A stretch of 64,000 bases of DNA from QHVT01 sp036389275. GTDB taxonomy: Bacteria > Acidobacteriota > Thermoanaerobaculia > Gp7-AA8. Of the stretch, positions 39,101 through 46,621 are shown in pieces. A program made the position numbers and the translations under genes. Location of the stretch: positions 62,001 through 126,000 of the forward strand of contig DASVQE010000039.1 in the NCBI GenBank assembly GCA_036389275.1. The letters run 5' to 3'. Positions within the stretch are counted from its first letter, which is position 1. Each line of letters starts with the position of its first letter. Below the pieces are notes generated by a model, which was not told where the DNA came from, made no database searches, and saw only the letters and a program-made list of their open reading frames with translations.

Positions 39101-42100
39101 GACGGCACCACCGCCGGCGCCGCCGATCCGAAGACCTCCACCGCCACCGTCACCGTCACCGTGACCGAGGTCAACGACGCGCCGGTAGCCAGTGCCGACA
39201 CGACCTCGACGCCCGAGGACGCGGCGCTGACCTTCGCCGCCTCGACGCTGCTGACCAACGACGGCAAAGGCGCGGCGAATGAGTCGTCGCAGACGATCAC
39301 CGTCACCAGCGTCGGCAACCCCGTGAACGGAACCGTCTCGCTGAACGCGGGCAGCATCACCTTTACGCCAAACGCAAACTTCAACGGCTCGGCGTCGTTC
39401 GACTACACCATCACCGACGACGGCACCACCAACGGCAGCGCCGATCCGAAGACGAGCAGCGCCACCGTCACCGTGACCGTCACCGAGATCAACGACGCGC
39501 CGGTGGCGAGTGCCGACACGAAGAACGCCACCGAAGACACGCCGCTGGTCTTCTCCGCCTCCGACCTCACCGCCAACGACGACAAGGGCGCGGCGAACGA
39601 GTCGTCGCAGACGCTCACCGTCACCGGCGTCTCGAACCCGCAGAACGGCACGGTGTCGCTGGCCGCAGGCACGATCACGTTCACGCCGAACGCCGATTTC
39701 CACGGCACGGCGTCGTTCGACTACGCCGTCTCCGACGACGGCACCACCAACGGCGCGGCCGATCCGAAGAGCTCCAGCAGCACGGTCACGATCAGCGTGG
39801 CCGAGGTCAACGACGCGCCGGTCGCGACCGACGACGCCGGCTCCACGAACGAAGACACGCCGTTCGTCGTGAGCGGCTCGACGCTCACTGCCAACGACAG
39901 CAAGGGTCCGGCGAACGAGTCGGCGCAGACGCTGACCGTCACCGGCGTGAGCAACCCGGTGAACGGCACGGTCGCGCTGAACGCCGGCACCGTCACGTTT
40001 ACGCCGGACGCAAACTTCAACGGCACCGCCTCCTTCGACTACACCGTCACCGACGACGGCACCACCAACGGCGCGGCCGATCCGAAGAGCGACACCGGCA
40101 CCGTGACCGTCTCCGTGAAGGCGATCAACGATCCGCCGGTGGCGAACGACGACAACAAGTCGACGCCGGAGGAGACGCCGCTCACCTTCCCGGCCGCCGA
40201 TCTCACCGCGAACGACAGCGCCGGCCCGGCCGACGAGTCGTCGCAGACGCTGACCGTGACCGCGGTGTCGAACCCGCAGCACGGCACGGTCTCGCTCCTG
40301 GCCGGCAACATCACCTTTACGCCGGACGCAAACTTCAGCGGCGCGGCCAGCTTCACCTACACGCTCGCCGACGACGGCGCCGGCAGCGACGGCGACGGGA
40401 TGACGAGCACCGCCACCGTCCACGTCACCGTGACCGAGGTCAACGATCCGCCGACCGCCAGCGCCGATGCGAAGACGTCGGCGGAAGACACGCCGCTCAC
40501 CTTCCCGGCCACCGATCTCACCGCGAACGACTCGGCCGGCGATCCGTCGCAGACCGTCACCGTCACGTCGGTGACCAATCCGGCCAACGGCACGGTCTCG
40601 CTCGTGGCCGGCAACATCACCTTTACGCCGGACGCAAACTTCAACGGCATGGCCACGTTCGACTACACCATCACCGACGACGGCACCACCAACGGCAGCG
40701 CCGATCCGCTCACCGCCACGGCCACGGTGACGATCACCGTCAGCGAAGCGAATGACGCGCCGTCCGCGACCGCCGACTCCACGTCGACGGCCGAGGATGC
40801 GCCGATCACCATCGCCGCCTCGACGCTCGTCGCCAACGACAGCAAGGGTCCGGCGAACGAGTCGTCACAGACGCTCACCATCACCAGCGTCGGCAACGCC
40901 GTGAACGGCACGGTCGCGCTGAACGGCGGCAACGTCACCTTTACGCCCGACGCAAACTTCAACGGCACGGCCACGTTCGACTACACCGTCACCGACGACG
41001 GCACCACCAGCGGCGCCGCCGATCCGAAGACGAGCAGCGCCACCGTCACCGTGACCGTCACCGAGGTCAACGACGCGCCGGTCGCGAACGCCGATGCGAA
41101 GAGCGCGGTCGAGGACACGCCGCTCACGTTCGCCGCCTCCGACCTCACCGCCAACGACGGCACCGGCGCAGCCAACGAGCCGCAGACGCTCACGGTCACG
41201 AGCGTCGGCAGCGCCGTGAACGGCACGGTGTCGCTCAATGCCGGCAACATCACCTTTACGCCGGACGCAAACTTCAACGGCGCGGCGTCCTTCCAGTACA
41301 CCGTCACCGACAACGGCACCACCAGCGGCGCGGCCGATCCGAAGAGCGCCGTGGCGACCGTCACCGTCACCGTCTCCGAGGTCAACGACGCGCCCACCGC
41401 GGTCGGCGACAGCGCCACGACGGCCGAGGACACGCAGCTCACCATCGCCGCTTCCACGCTGCTCGCGAACGACAGCCGCGGCCCGGCCAACGAGTCGGCG
41501 CAGACGCTCAGCATCACCAGCGTCGGCAGCGCCACGAACGGCAGCGTCGCACTCGTCTCCGGCAGCGTCGTCTTCACGCCGGCCGCGAACTACCACGGCC
41601 CGGCGTCGTTCCAGTACACGATCACCGACGGCGGCACGACCGGCGGCGCGGCCGATCCGAAGTCGAGCACCGCATCGGTGTCGCTGACGATCACGGAGGT
41701 CAACGACGCGCCGATCGCCGGCGCCGATGCGCGCACGACCGGCGAAGACGTTCCGCTGACGTTCGCCGCGTCGACGCTGCTCGCCAATGACAATGCCGGC
41801 GCGCCGGACGAATCAGCGCAGACGCTCACCGTCATCAGCGTCGGCAACGCCGTCAACGGCGCGGTCGCGCTGAACGCCGGCAACATCACCTTCACGCCCG
41901 ACACCGACTTCAGCGGCGACGCGAGCTTCACCTACACGGTCCAGGACAACGGCACGACCAACGGCGCCTCCGATCCGAAGACCACCACCGCCACGGTCCT
42001 CGTCACCGTCAATGCCGCGAACGACACGCCGGTCGCGCAGAACGACAGCTACAGCGGCACCGAGGACGCGCCGCTGCACGTCGCCGCGCCGCAGGGCGTG

Positions 42101-44188
42101 CTCGCGAACGACAGCGACGTCGACGGCGATCCGCTGCGCGCGTTCATCTCCTCGCAGCCGGCGCACGGCAACGTCACGCTCGAGCAGGACGGCTCGTTCA
42201 CCTACGTGCCCGATCCGAACTTCAACGGCACCGACTCGTTCACCTACGTCGCCGACGACAACCAGGTCTCGAGCAGCCCGGCGCGCGTGACGATCACCAT
42301 CGGCGCGGTCGACGATGCGCCGTCCGCGACCGTGAGCGGCGACGCCACAGTCTGCAGCGGCACGCCGGCCACCATCACCGCCACGCTCACCGGCACCGCG
42401 CCTTGGACGATCCGCTGGTCGGACGGCGTGACGCAGAACGCGCCCGCCTCGACAGCCACGCGCACGGTCACGCCGCTCGCCACCACCGTCTACACGATCG
42501 TCTCCGTCACCGACGCAACGGCGGCGGCCGGCACGACCAGCGGCAGCGCGACCATCACCGTTCTGTCCGCGCCGCAGCCGGCCATCACCGGCCCGTCCTC
42601 AGTGGTCCTGGGCGCGCCGGTCACGCTCACCGCCACGCCGGGCTTCGACAGCTATCAGTGGTTTCACGACGGAAACGCCGTCTCCGGCGTGAACGTCAAC
42701 ATCTTGACCATCTCCTCACTGACCGCCGAAGACCTTGGCCGCTACACGGTGCGCGTCACCGCGAACGGCTGCGCCGGCGACTCCGCGGCGTTCCTCGTGA
42801 CGCTCAGCAACGAGGCGGTGCTGCCAGTGGTCGGCCAGACCGCGGGCGCGAACGGCGCGAACTTCCGCACGGTGCTCGTGCTGTCGAACCCGACCGATCT
42901 CGAAGGCGGCGCGAAAGCGGCCGCGGAGATGTCGGGCGAGGTGCGCTTCTTCCGCGAAGGCGCGCTCCTCGGCGCTTATCCGTACACGCTGGCGCCGGGC
43001 GCCACGCGCTACGTCACCGATTTCCTGCCGGCCGGCTTCACCGGCCTCGCCACCGCCAGCGCGGTGCCGACGCGCGGCGCGCTGCCGCTGATCCTCGCGC
43101 ACGTCTTCGACGATCAGGGCGTGAACGGCACGTCGGGTCTCATCGAGCGCGCCATCCGCACCGGCGACGCCGCGCGCAGCGGCGAGCGTGTGGTGCTCAT
43201 CGCGCCGTCCGATCCGGCCGTCACGCGTTTCAACGTCGGCGTGCGCGCGCTCGCCGACGGCCTCTCCTTCCGCCTCACCGCGCGCGACGCCAGCGGCGCC
43301 GTGCTCACCACCATCGACCGCTCGTACGGCGCGAATGCGTTCGAGCAGATCACCGCCGAACAACTCACCGGCCGCGCGCCCGGCGCGAACGAGACGCTGA
43401 CGTTCGAAATCCTCTCGGGCAACGGCGTGATCTACGGCGCGTCGACCGACAACCGCACGAACGATCCGAACATGCAGATCGCCGCGCGCGCCGAGGCGAG
43501 TTCCGCCGCCGCGTCGCCGTACGTGATCGCCGTGGCCGGTTCGACGCGCGGCGCGTTCGACTCGAACTTCAAGACCGCCGTGCAACTGCACAATCCGTCG
43601 AACGCGCCGATGACGGCGACGTTCGTCTATCACCGCGCCGGCAGCGCGGGCTCGCCCGACGATCCGTCGTCGAGCGTGACGGTCGCGCCGCACGCGACGT
43701 TCGCCATCGACGACATCCTGCCGCGCCTCGGCGAGAGCGGCATCGGCACCATCGATCTCGTGGTCACGTCCGCAGTGAAGCCGGTCGCGGTCGTGCGCGT
43801 CTTCAACGACAGCACGAAGGGTCAGACCAGCATGACCGAGGAGCTGCTGCAGCCGTCCGATGCGGTGTCGAAAGGACAGCGCGCCTCGGTGATCGCCTCG
43901 CACCTGCCGTCGCGCGCGCGCTTCAACATCGGCGTGCGCACCCTCGGCAACGGCGCGCGCATCCGCGCGATCGTGCAGGACCGCGAAGGCAACGTGCTGC
44001 GCACCACCGAGCTCGAATACGAGCCGCGCTTCCTCACGCACGCCAACGCCGGCGATCTCCTCGGCTTCACCTTCACCGGCGACGAGCGCGTCACCTTCGA
44101 AGTGCTCGAGGGCGAGGCCTTCTTCTACGGCGTCTGGACCGACAACGTCACGCAGGACCCGAGCTTCCACTTCGCCATGAAACCGTAG
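33104..44188 (+). CDS. Giant secreted surface protein (3,694 aa) with CSLREA, DUF11, P-domain and tandem cadherin/VCBS-like repeats
   Basis: The frame is unbroken for 11,085 bases. Order: signal peptide (about 1-34); CSLREA domain (DSDCSLREAIIAAN near residue 64); a Gly-rich parallel beta-helix region (about 80-560) with repeated NGGGAY/GGAVYN turns; four DUF11 domains (about 670-1,182) each opening ADLSLTK/DLSLSK; a proprotein-convertase P-like domain (about 1,190-1,400); 16 tandem repeats (about 1,405-3,074), mostly of 100-106 residues, with FTPDANFNG and EVNDAPV motifs; a PKD/Ig-like pair (about 3,075-3,235); and two PVVG/FRT modules (about 3,239-3,460 and 3,473-3,694). The acidic motifs resemble Ca-binding adhesins. 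No anchor or sortase signal is visible; the C-terminal modules may attach or export it. Confidence 0.9.
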   Translation: MSIDRRRVARVCTRVLRLFVAILLPLVLASPAMAATYIVTTTNDEVDAGACALNSFGAVSTDSDCSLREAIIAANAHSNSLNSNSANDTIQLTGGTVYQLTLSGANEDASATGDLDITENVTIGTEFGATNPAIIQAGGSAGSGIDRVLDINPANTSSVSVFFHHLHIRYGKVAGSGGGIRFQGGGAAATSSIIAQYLSVYDNQATVSGGGLFFKDLANVNIIVGNENGSPSAEGIARNIVTAGNGGGIYLDNSPWAAIFGNTAKNVEANEASGNGGGAYVINSGTKSVVFLGDWLGNKADRDNNNSGDGGALYVAAGSTVSFAPGNAGSASKPNSAINGGAVANFGTVDMTGSTSNTFSSNTAKVHGGAVYNSGTFTLTKGSFQYNAADSDNNNTGDGGAFYNATGTASISSSVVATTSAPPLNVTFQNNTARNGGAVAVAGGTATVSTLQMLSNSATAQGGGAFISGGTLTMCEIYFYNGGATTSGGAFAKTGGTLNVKLSWIAANNNGGPTAVASAGTTPTLENNWWNCDGFPVLDGSANPLNCATFTGTIDADPRIDLRALVSPGTVAPNGSSVVTADVSQNTNGQSFTACNATGPGPVVLQNSQVTFANDTVSIGSFNNTLVNFDANGEAQSTWTSNGTTGTQPISVSAAGGTQSGAIVVASNPTKIDLSLSKSVDNGAPQVGTNVTFTVSVRNAAGFGTATNVVVNDLLDSSAFTFVSALPSQGSYNSTTGDWTVGTVNPGASDLTLQIVATVKNTGTLSNTAQVSFATQPDNDSTPANDDAAEDDQATITVTPLQADLSVTMSMNPSGNLGLNNESTFTITVTNAGSPDSTADANPTLKAVFSSGISYVSDSPTQGSYDSSTGIWTVGTLPVGASATLTVVEKVTDISTFAKSANAQVFTSDQDDPDSTPNDGTGDDYAAVFFSAQAQQADLSLTKTVNFSTPSVGQGVTFTITLSNAGPHSATNVDVTDLLPSGLTYVTSNPSQGTYDSSTGVWDVGTVTTSGATMTITATVTSKTAVTNTASVTASDALDNTPASASATVTPKKADLSLTQSASVLTQVAGSDVTFTITLTNPAAVAGQTGSATNVSVEDLLGSGLTYASHTVTRGSYDSTTGIWSVGTLFNNQTATLTLTATMQASGTTTNIVEVSAADQADPDSTPDNGVSTEDDYARLTITRQSSNTFCADENIIINSVNGGGSPCDSIAALVPGVTTKIAGDMTALAAATVPTASTPYPSEMYVSGVTPNTLTSLTVSIRGLKHPRPDDLDIMLVAPDGTTRAMIWSDAGGRNPIVATNGINVTLADSAASSLPDESDLADNATYKPADYDAASICDSGDDFPAPAPAAVDNSTLTASGGVFNGIDPNGTWKLYIVDDEEDEIDASGVVFDGWCLTIVTNNPPDAVDDNLTVAEDSGATVVNVLTNDTDPENDTRTITSASPAASKGTVSCTASSCTYTPNANEFGSDSFTYTIQDSFGGTDSATVHVTITEINDAPVAADDSKTTPEDAPLSFAASTLTTNDSKGAANESAQTLTVTNVGNPTHGTVSLISGTITFTPDADYNGAASFEYTVTDDGTTNGGADPKTSTATVNVTVTEVNDAPVAADDARSTAEDTPLIVTASTLATNDSKGPANESSQTLTVTAVSNPVNGTVSLNIGSITFTPDANFHGTASFDYTVTDDGTTNGSADAKSDTGTVTVTVTEVNDAPVATDDTKSTAEDAPLTFTASDLVANDTKGAANESSQTLTVTAVSNPVNGTVSLDAGSITFTPDANFNGTATFDYTVTDDGTTDGAADPKSDTGSVTVTVTEVNDAPTANADSVATAEDTPLTFAASTLTTNDSKGPANESSQTLTVTAVSNPVNGTVSLNAGSITFTPDANFNGTASFDYTVTDDGTTNGSADPLTSTATVTVNVSEVNDAPAASADSKSTAEDTPLSFPATDLTANDNAGEASQTATVSSVGNPVNGTVSLDAGTITFTPDANFNGTASFDYTITDDGTTAGAADPKTSTATVTVTVTEVNDAPVASADTTSTPEDAALTFAASTLLTNDGKGAANESSQTITVTSVGNPVNGTVSLNAGSITFTPNANFNGSASFDYTITDDGTTNGSADPKTSSATVTVTVTEINDAPVASADTKNATEDTPLVFSASDLTANDDKGAANESSQTLTVTGVSNPQNGTVSLAAGTITFTPNADFHGTASFDYAVSDDGTTNGAADPKSSSSTVTISVAEVNDAPVATDDAGSTNEDTPFVVSGSTLTANDSKGPANESAQTLTVTGVSNPVNGTVALNAGTVTFTPDANFNGTASFDYTVTDDGTTNGAADPKSDTGTVTVSVKAINDPPVANDDNKSTPEETPLTFPAADLTANDSAGPADESSQTLTVTAVSNPQHGTVSLLAGNITFTPDANFSGAASFTYTLADDGAGSDGDGMTSTATVHVTVTEVNDPPTASADAKTSAEDTPLTFPATDLTANDSAGDPSQTVTVTSVTNPANGTVSLVAGNITFTPDANFNGMATFDYTITDDGTTNGSADPLTATATVTITVSEANDAPSATADSTSTAEDAPITIAASTLVANDSKGPANESSQTLTITSVGNAVNGTVALNGGNVTFTPDANFNGTATFDYTVTDDGTTSGAADPKTSSATVTVTVTEVNDAPVANADAKSAVEDTPLTFAASDLTANDGTGAANEPQTLTVTSVGSAVNGTVSLNAGNITFTPDANFNGAASFQYTVTDNGTTSGAADPKSAVATVTVTVSEVNDAPTAVGDSATTAEDTQLTIAASTLLANDSRGPANESAQTLSITSVGSATNGSVALVSGSVVFTPAANYHGPASFQYTITDGGTTGGAADPKSSTASVSLTITEVNDAPIAGADARTTGEDVPLTFAASTLLANDNAGAPDESAQTLTVISVGNAVNGAVALNAGNITFTPDTDFSGDASFTYTVQDNGTTNGASDPKTTTATVLVTVNAANDTPVAQNDSYSGTEDAPLHVAAPQGVLANDSDVDGDPLRAFISSQPAHGNVTLEQDGSFTYVPDPNFNGTDSFTYVADDNQVSSSPARVTITIGAVDDAPSATVSGDATVCSGTPATITATLTGTAPWTIRWSDGVTQNAPASTATRTVTPLATTVYTIVSVTDATAAAGTTSGSATITVLSAPQPAITGPSSVVLGAPVTLTATPGFDSYQWFHDGNAVSGVNVNILTISSLTAEDLGRYTVRVTANGCAGDSAAFLVTLSNEAVLPVVGQTAGANGANFRTVLVLSNPTDLEGGAKAAAEMSGEVRFFREGALLGAYPYTLAPGATRYVTDFLPAGFTGLATASAVPTRGALPLILAHVFDDQGVNGTSGLIERAIRTGDAARSGERVVLIAPSDPAVTRFNVGVRALADGLSFRLTARDASGAVLTTIDRSYGANAFEQITAEQLTGRAPGANETLTFEILSGNGVIYGASTDNRTNDPNMQIAARAEASSAAASPYVIAVAGSTRGAFDSNFKTAVQLHNPSNAPMTATFVYHRAGSAGSPDDPSSSVTVAPHATFAIDDILPRLGESGIGTIDLVVTSAVKPVAVVRVFNDSTKGQTSMTEELLQPSDAVSKGQRASVIASHLPSRARFNIGVRTLGNGARIRAIVQDREGNVLRTTELEYEPRFLTHANAGDLLGFTFTGDERVTFEVLEGEAFFYGVWTDNVTQDPSFHFAMKP
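37316..42325 (+). repeat. Sixteen tandem coding repeats of about 318 bp
   Basis: The repeats encode units ending with EVNDAPV/EINDAPV and containing FTPDANFNGTASFDYTVTDD. Most are 100-106 residues; the first and last are shorter and diverged. Ten copies share a near-identical DNA core, TTTACGCCGGACGCAAAC, using the unusual codons TTT and GCA, while the rest of the window prefers TTC and GCC/GCG. This points to duplication from one unit or ongoing gene conversion. Repeats at the edges are most diverged, as expected for unequal crossing-over. Confidence 0.9.
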
Positions 44189-44253
44189 CGTTCGCAGCGC
44201 ACGGGCGCATCGCCGCCCGTGCGCTGTAGAATCGCCGGCTGCGAGGTGCAGCC

Positions 44254-45549
44254 ATGACCGATCTGCTCGAGACCACCGATACCGTCGATCTCTACAAACA
44301 ACACTCCTGGCCCGCGGCGGCGACGTACTACGAAGAGCCGCTGGTGATCGAGCGCGGCGAAGGGATGCACGTCTTCGACGATCGGGGCAATCGCTATCTC
44401 GATTGCTTCGGCGGCGTGTTGACCGTGTCGGTCGGACATGCGAACGCCGACGTCAACCGCGCCATCCACGAGCAGATCGACAAGGTCTCGCACACCTCGA
44501 CGCTCTACATCAACAAGCCGGCCGCGGAGCTGGGGAAAGAGGTCGCGCGGATCGCGCCGGGCGCGCTGAACCGCAGCTTCTTCACCAACAGCGGCACCGA
44601 GGCCGACGAGACGGCGATGCTGCTGGCGCGGCTCTACACCGGCCGCCAGGAACTCATCGCGCTGCGCCACGCGTATCACGGACGGACCATGCTCTCCATG
44701 AGCGCGGCCGGCCACTCGACGTGGCGCCACGGCGGCACGGCGGTGGCCGGGATCAAGCACGCTATGGCGCCCTACTGCTACCGCTGCCCGTTCGGCGCGA
44801 CGCCGGACAACTGCGGCATGCGCTGCGCCACCGACGTCGAGGACCTGATCCTCACCACCACCGACGGGCAGATCGCCGGCATGATCGCCGAGCCGATCCT
44901 CGGCGTGGGCGGTTTCATCGTGCCGCCAAAAGAGTACTTTAAAGTCGTCACGGATATTGTGCATCGTTATGGTGGCATCTTTATTTGTGACGAAGTGCAG
45001 ACCGGCTGGGGCCGCACCGGCGACAAGTGGTGCGGCATCGAGCATTGGGAGGTCGAGCCGGACGTGATGACGTTCGCCAAGGGCATGGCCAACGGCTCGC
45101 CCATCGGCTGCACGACCACGACCGACGAGATCGCGCAGAAGTTCCCGTCGCTGACCTTCGCCACCTTCGGCGGCAACCCGGTCACCTCGGCCGCGGCCGT
45201 GGCCACGATCCGCTACATCGACGAGCACGACCTGCCGCACAACGCCGCGGTGGTCGGCGCGTACCTGCGCGAGAAGCTCGAGGCGCTGAAGGAAAAGTAT
45301 CCGGTGATCGGCGACGTGCGCGGCATGGGCCTGATGCAGGCCATCGAGTGCGTCGAAGACCGCCAGTCGAAGACGCCCGCACCGAAGGCAGTGCTGAAGG
45401 TGTTCGAGGAAACCCGCCGCCGCGGCGTCCTGATCGGCAAGGGCGGCCTCTTCGGCAACGTCATCCGCCTCGGCCCGCCGCTGATCGCCTCGAAGAGCGA
45501 CATCGACGAGCTGGTGTCGGCGCTCGACGCGGCGTTTGGGATGGTCTAG
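44254..45549 (+). CDS. Class III PLP-dependent aminotransferase (beta-alanine/4-aminobutyrate type)
   Basis: The 431-residue enzyme has the class III pattern: FFTNSGTEADETAMLLAR, HAYHGRTMLSMSAAG, the PLP-contacting GGIFICDEVQTGWGRTG, and the Schiff-base Lys in DVMTFAKGMANGSPIG (about residue 275), with FGGNPVTSAAA after it. It resembles alanine-glyoxylate aminotransferase 2 and beta-alanine:pyruvate transaminases. Followed by dihydropyrimidinase and beta-ureidopropionase genes, it plausibly converts beta-alanine (or 3-aminoisobutyrate) to the semialdehyde used by mmsA. A 69-base low-GC patch (44927-44995) covers the most conserved PLP motif. GAGGTG lies before the ATG. Confidence 0.88.
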   Translation: MTDLLETTDTVDLYKQHSWPAAATYYEEPLVIERGEGMHVFDDRGNRYLDCFGGVLTVSVGHANADVNRAIHEQIDKVSHTSTLYINKPAAELGKEVARIAPGALNRSFFTNSGTEADETAMLLARLYTGRQELIALRHAYHGRTMLSMSAAGHSTWRHGGTAVAGIKHAMAPYCYRCPFGATPDNCGMRCATDVEDLILTTTDGQIAGMIAEPILGVGGFIVPPKEYFKVVTDIVHRYGGIFICDEVQTGWGRTGDKWCGIEHWEVEPDVMTFAKGMANGSPIGCTTTTDEIAQKFPSLTFATFGGNPVTSAAAVATIRYIDEHDLPHNAAVVGAYLREKLEALKEKYPVIGDVRGMGLMQAIECVEDRQSKTPAPKAVLKVFEETRRRGVLIGKGGLFGNVIRLGPPLIASKSDIDELVSALDAAFGMV

Positions 45550-45562
45550 CGGTCAAGGGTAG

Positions 45563-45660
45563 TGTCATCCCGAGCGTAGCGAGGGACCTGGGTGGGTGGC
45601 GCTCGAGGCACGTGCCTCCAGCCGCACCCACCCAGGTCCCTCGCTACGCTCGGGATGACA
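45563..45660. repeat. 98-bp palindromic repeat, copy 3
   Basis: It has a perfect 36-bp inverted repeat (45563-45598 and 45625-45660) and a loop holding the 14-base palindrome GAGGCACGTGCCTC. It has the same length and ends (TGTCATCC...GGATGACA) as copy 1, but with C-G pairs of the inner stem changed to T-A on both arms, a compensatory change. The right arm supplies the last codons and stop of the minus-strand threonine aldolase gene, exactly as copy 2 does for the kinase gene at 12505. Confidence 0.85.
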
Positions 45661-46621
45661 GCAGCGCGGCGATTGCTGCGTCCACCTCTTCGTCCCTCGT
45701 ATCGAAGGCCGTCACCATGCGGTAGACGTTCTCGCCGAAGATCGGCCAGTCGTACATCAGCACATCCTGCGGCGGTCGTTGGAGCCGCGCGAAGAGGATG
45801 TTCGCTTCCACCGGCCGCACGATCTCGACGCGCTCCCGGAGGCCGGCCGCAAGGCGCGCCGCGGCGGCGTTGGCGTGACGGGCGTTGCGCAGCCAGAGGT
45901 CATCGGTCAGATACGCCTCGAGTTGCGCGGAGAGGAAGCGCAGCTTCGACAGGCGGTGTCCGCTGCGGTGCCACAGCAGCGCAAAACGCTGGGCGAGGTC
46001 GCGGTCGAACACGATCACCAGCTCCGCGCCGAGCGCGCCGTTTTTCGTTCCGCCGAGGACCAGCACGTCGATGCCGGCGCGCCAGGTGACGTCGGCGAGC
46101 GAGTGGCGTTGCGTGACGAACGCGTTCGCGAAACGCGCGCCGTCGAGATGCACGCGCAGTCCGTGTGCGCGCGCCCGTTCGCACAGCGCGCGCAGCTCGT
46201 CGAGCGAGTAGACCGTCCCGGCTTCGGTGGCATTCGTCAGACTGAGGCAGGCCGCGTTCGGCGGGATGGTGAAGTCGTGCAGCTTCCCGTCCGCGCCGTC
46301 GAACGCGGTCATCGTCGCGCCGCCGCTCAGCAGCTCCGGCGCGCCTTCTTCGTCGCGCACGATGTGCGCGTCGGCGTGACAGACCACCGTCTGCGACGGC
46401 GAGGTCATCGCGGCAATGGCCAGCGCGTTGCCGGCCGTGCCGGTGAGCACCGGGAAGATCGCTGCGTCGGTCTCGAACAGCTCGCGCACGCGCGACTGCA
46501 AACGCGCCGTCCAGGGATCGCCGCCGTACGAGGTGACGGCATCGCGGTTCGCGCGCGCGACCGCCTCCACGATCTCGGGCGAAGCGCCGCGCGTGTTGTC
46601 GGAGCGGAGGTCGACGATCAT
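45644..46621 (-). CDS. ltaE: Low-specificity L-threonine aldolase-like PLP enzyme
   Basis: The 325-residue protein shows the beta-eliminating lyase/threonine aldolase pattern: VDLRSDNTRG at the N-terminus, the PLP ring-stacking His region HADAHIV, HLDGARFANA, and the Schiff-base Lys193 in VLGGTKNGALGAE. It would cleave threonine to glycine and acetaldehyde. Its start overlaps the stop of the chorismatase-like gene by 4 bases. Its last four residues, SSRA, and the stop codon are encoded by repeat copy 3, so the natural C-terminus may have been replaced. It converges on the aminotransferase gene. Confidence 0.88.
   Translation of the reverse strand: MIVDLRSDNTRGASPEIVEAVARANRDAVTSYGGDPWTARLQSRVRELFETDAAIFPVLTGTAGNALAIAAMTSPSQTVVCHADAHIVRDEEGAPELLSGGATMTAFDGADGKLHDFTIPPNAACLSLTNATEAGTVYSLDELRALCERARAHGLRVHLDGARFANAFVTQRHSLADVTWRAGIDVLVLGGTKNGALGAELVIVFDRDLAQRFALLWHRSGHRLSKLRFLSAQLEAYLTDDLWLRNARHANAAAARLAAGLRERVEIVRPVEANILFARLQRPPQDVLMYDWPIFGENVYRMVTAFDTRDEEVDAAIAALLSSRA

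Noticed and set aside
35921..40423. Open frame of about 1,500 codons on the minus strand opposite the giant gene
   Set aside because: It is a shadow of the high-GC, repetitive coding strand: Val/Arg/Gly-rich, with no domain or signal, while the plus-strand frame has clear domains.
37316..42325. Regularly spaced repeats as a CRISPR array
   Set aside because: Repeat and 'spacer' together encode a continuous protein with a period of about 318 bases; there is no cas gene.
45563..45660. Insertion sequence at the aminotransferase/aldolase junction
   Set aside because: There is no transposase and the element is only 98 bases; it can at most be a non-autonomous repeat.
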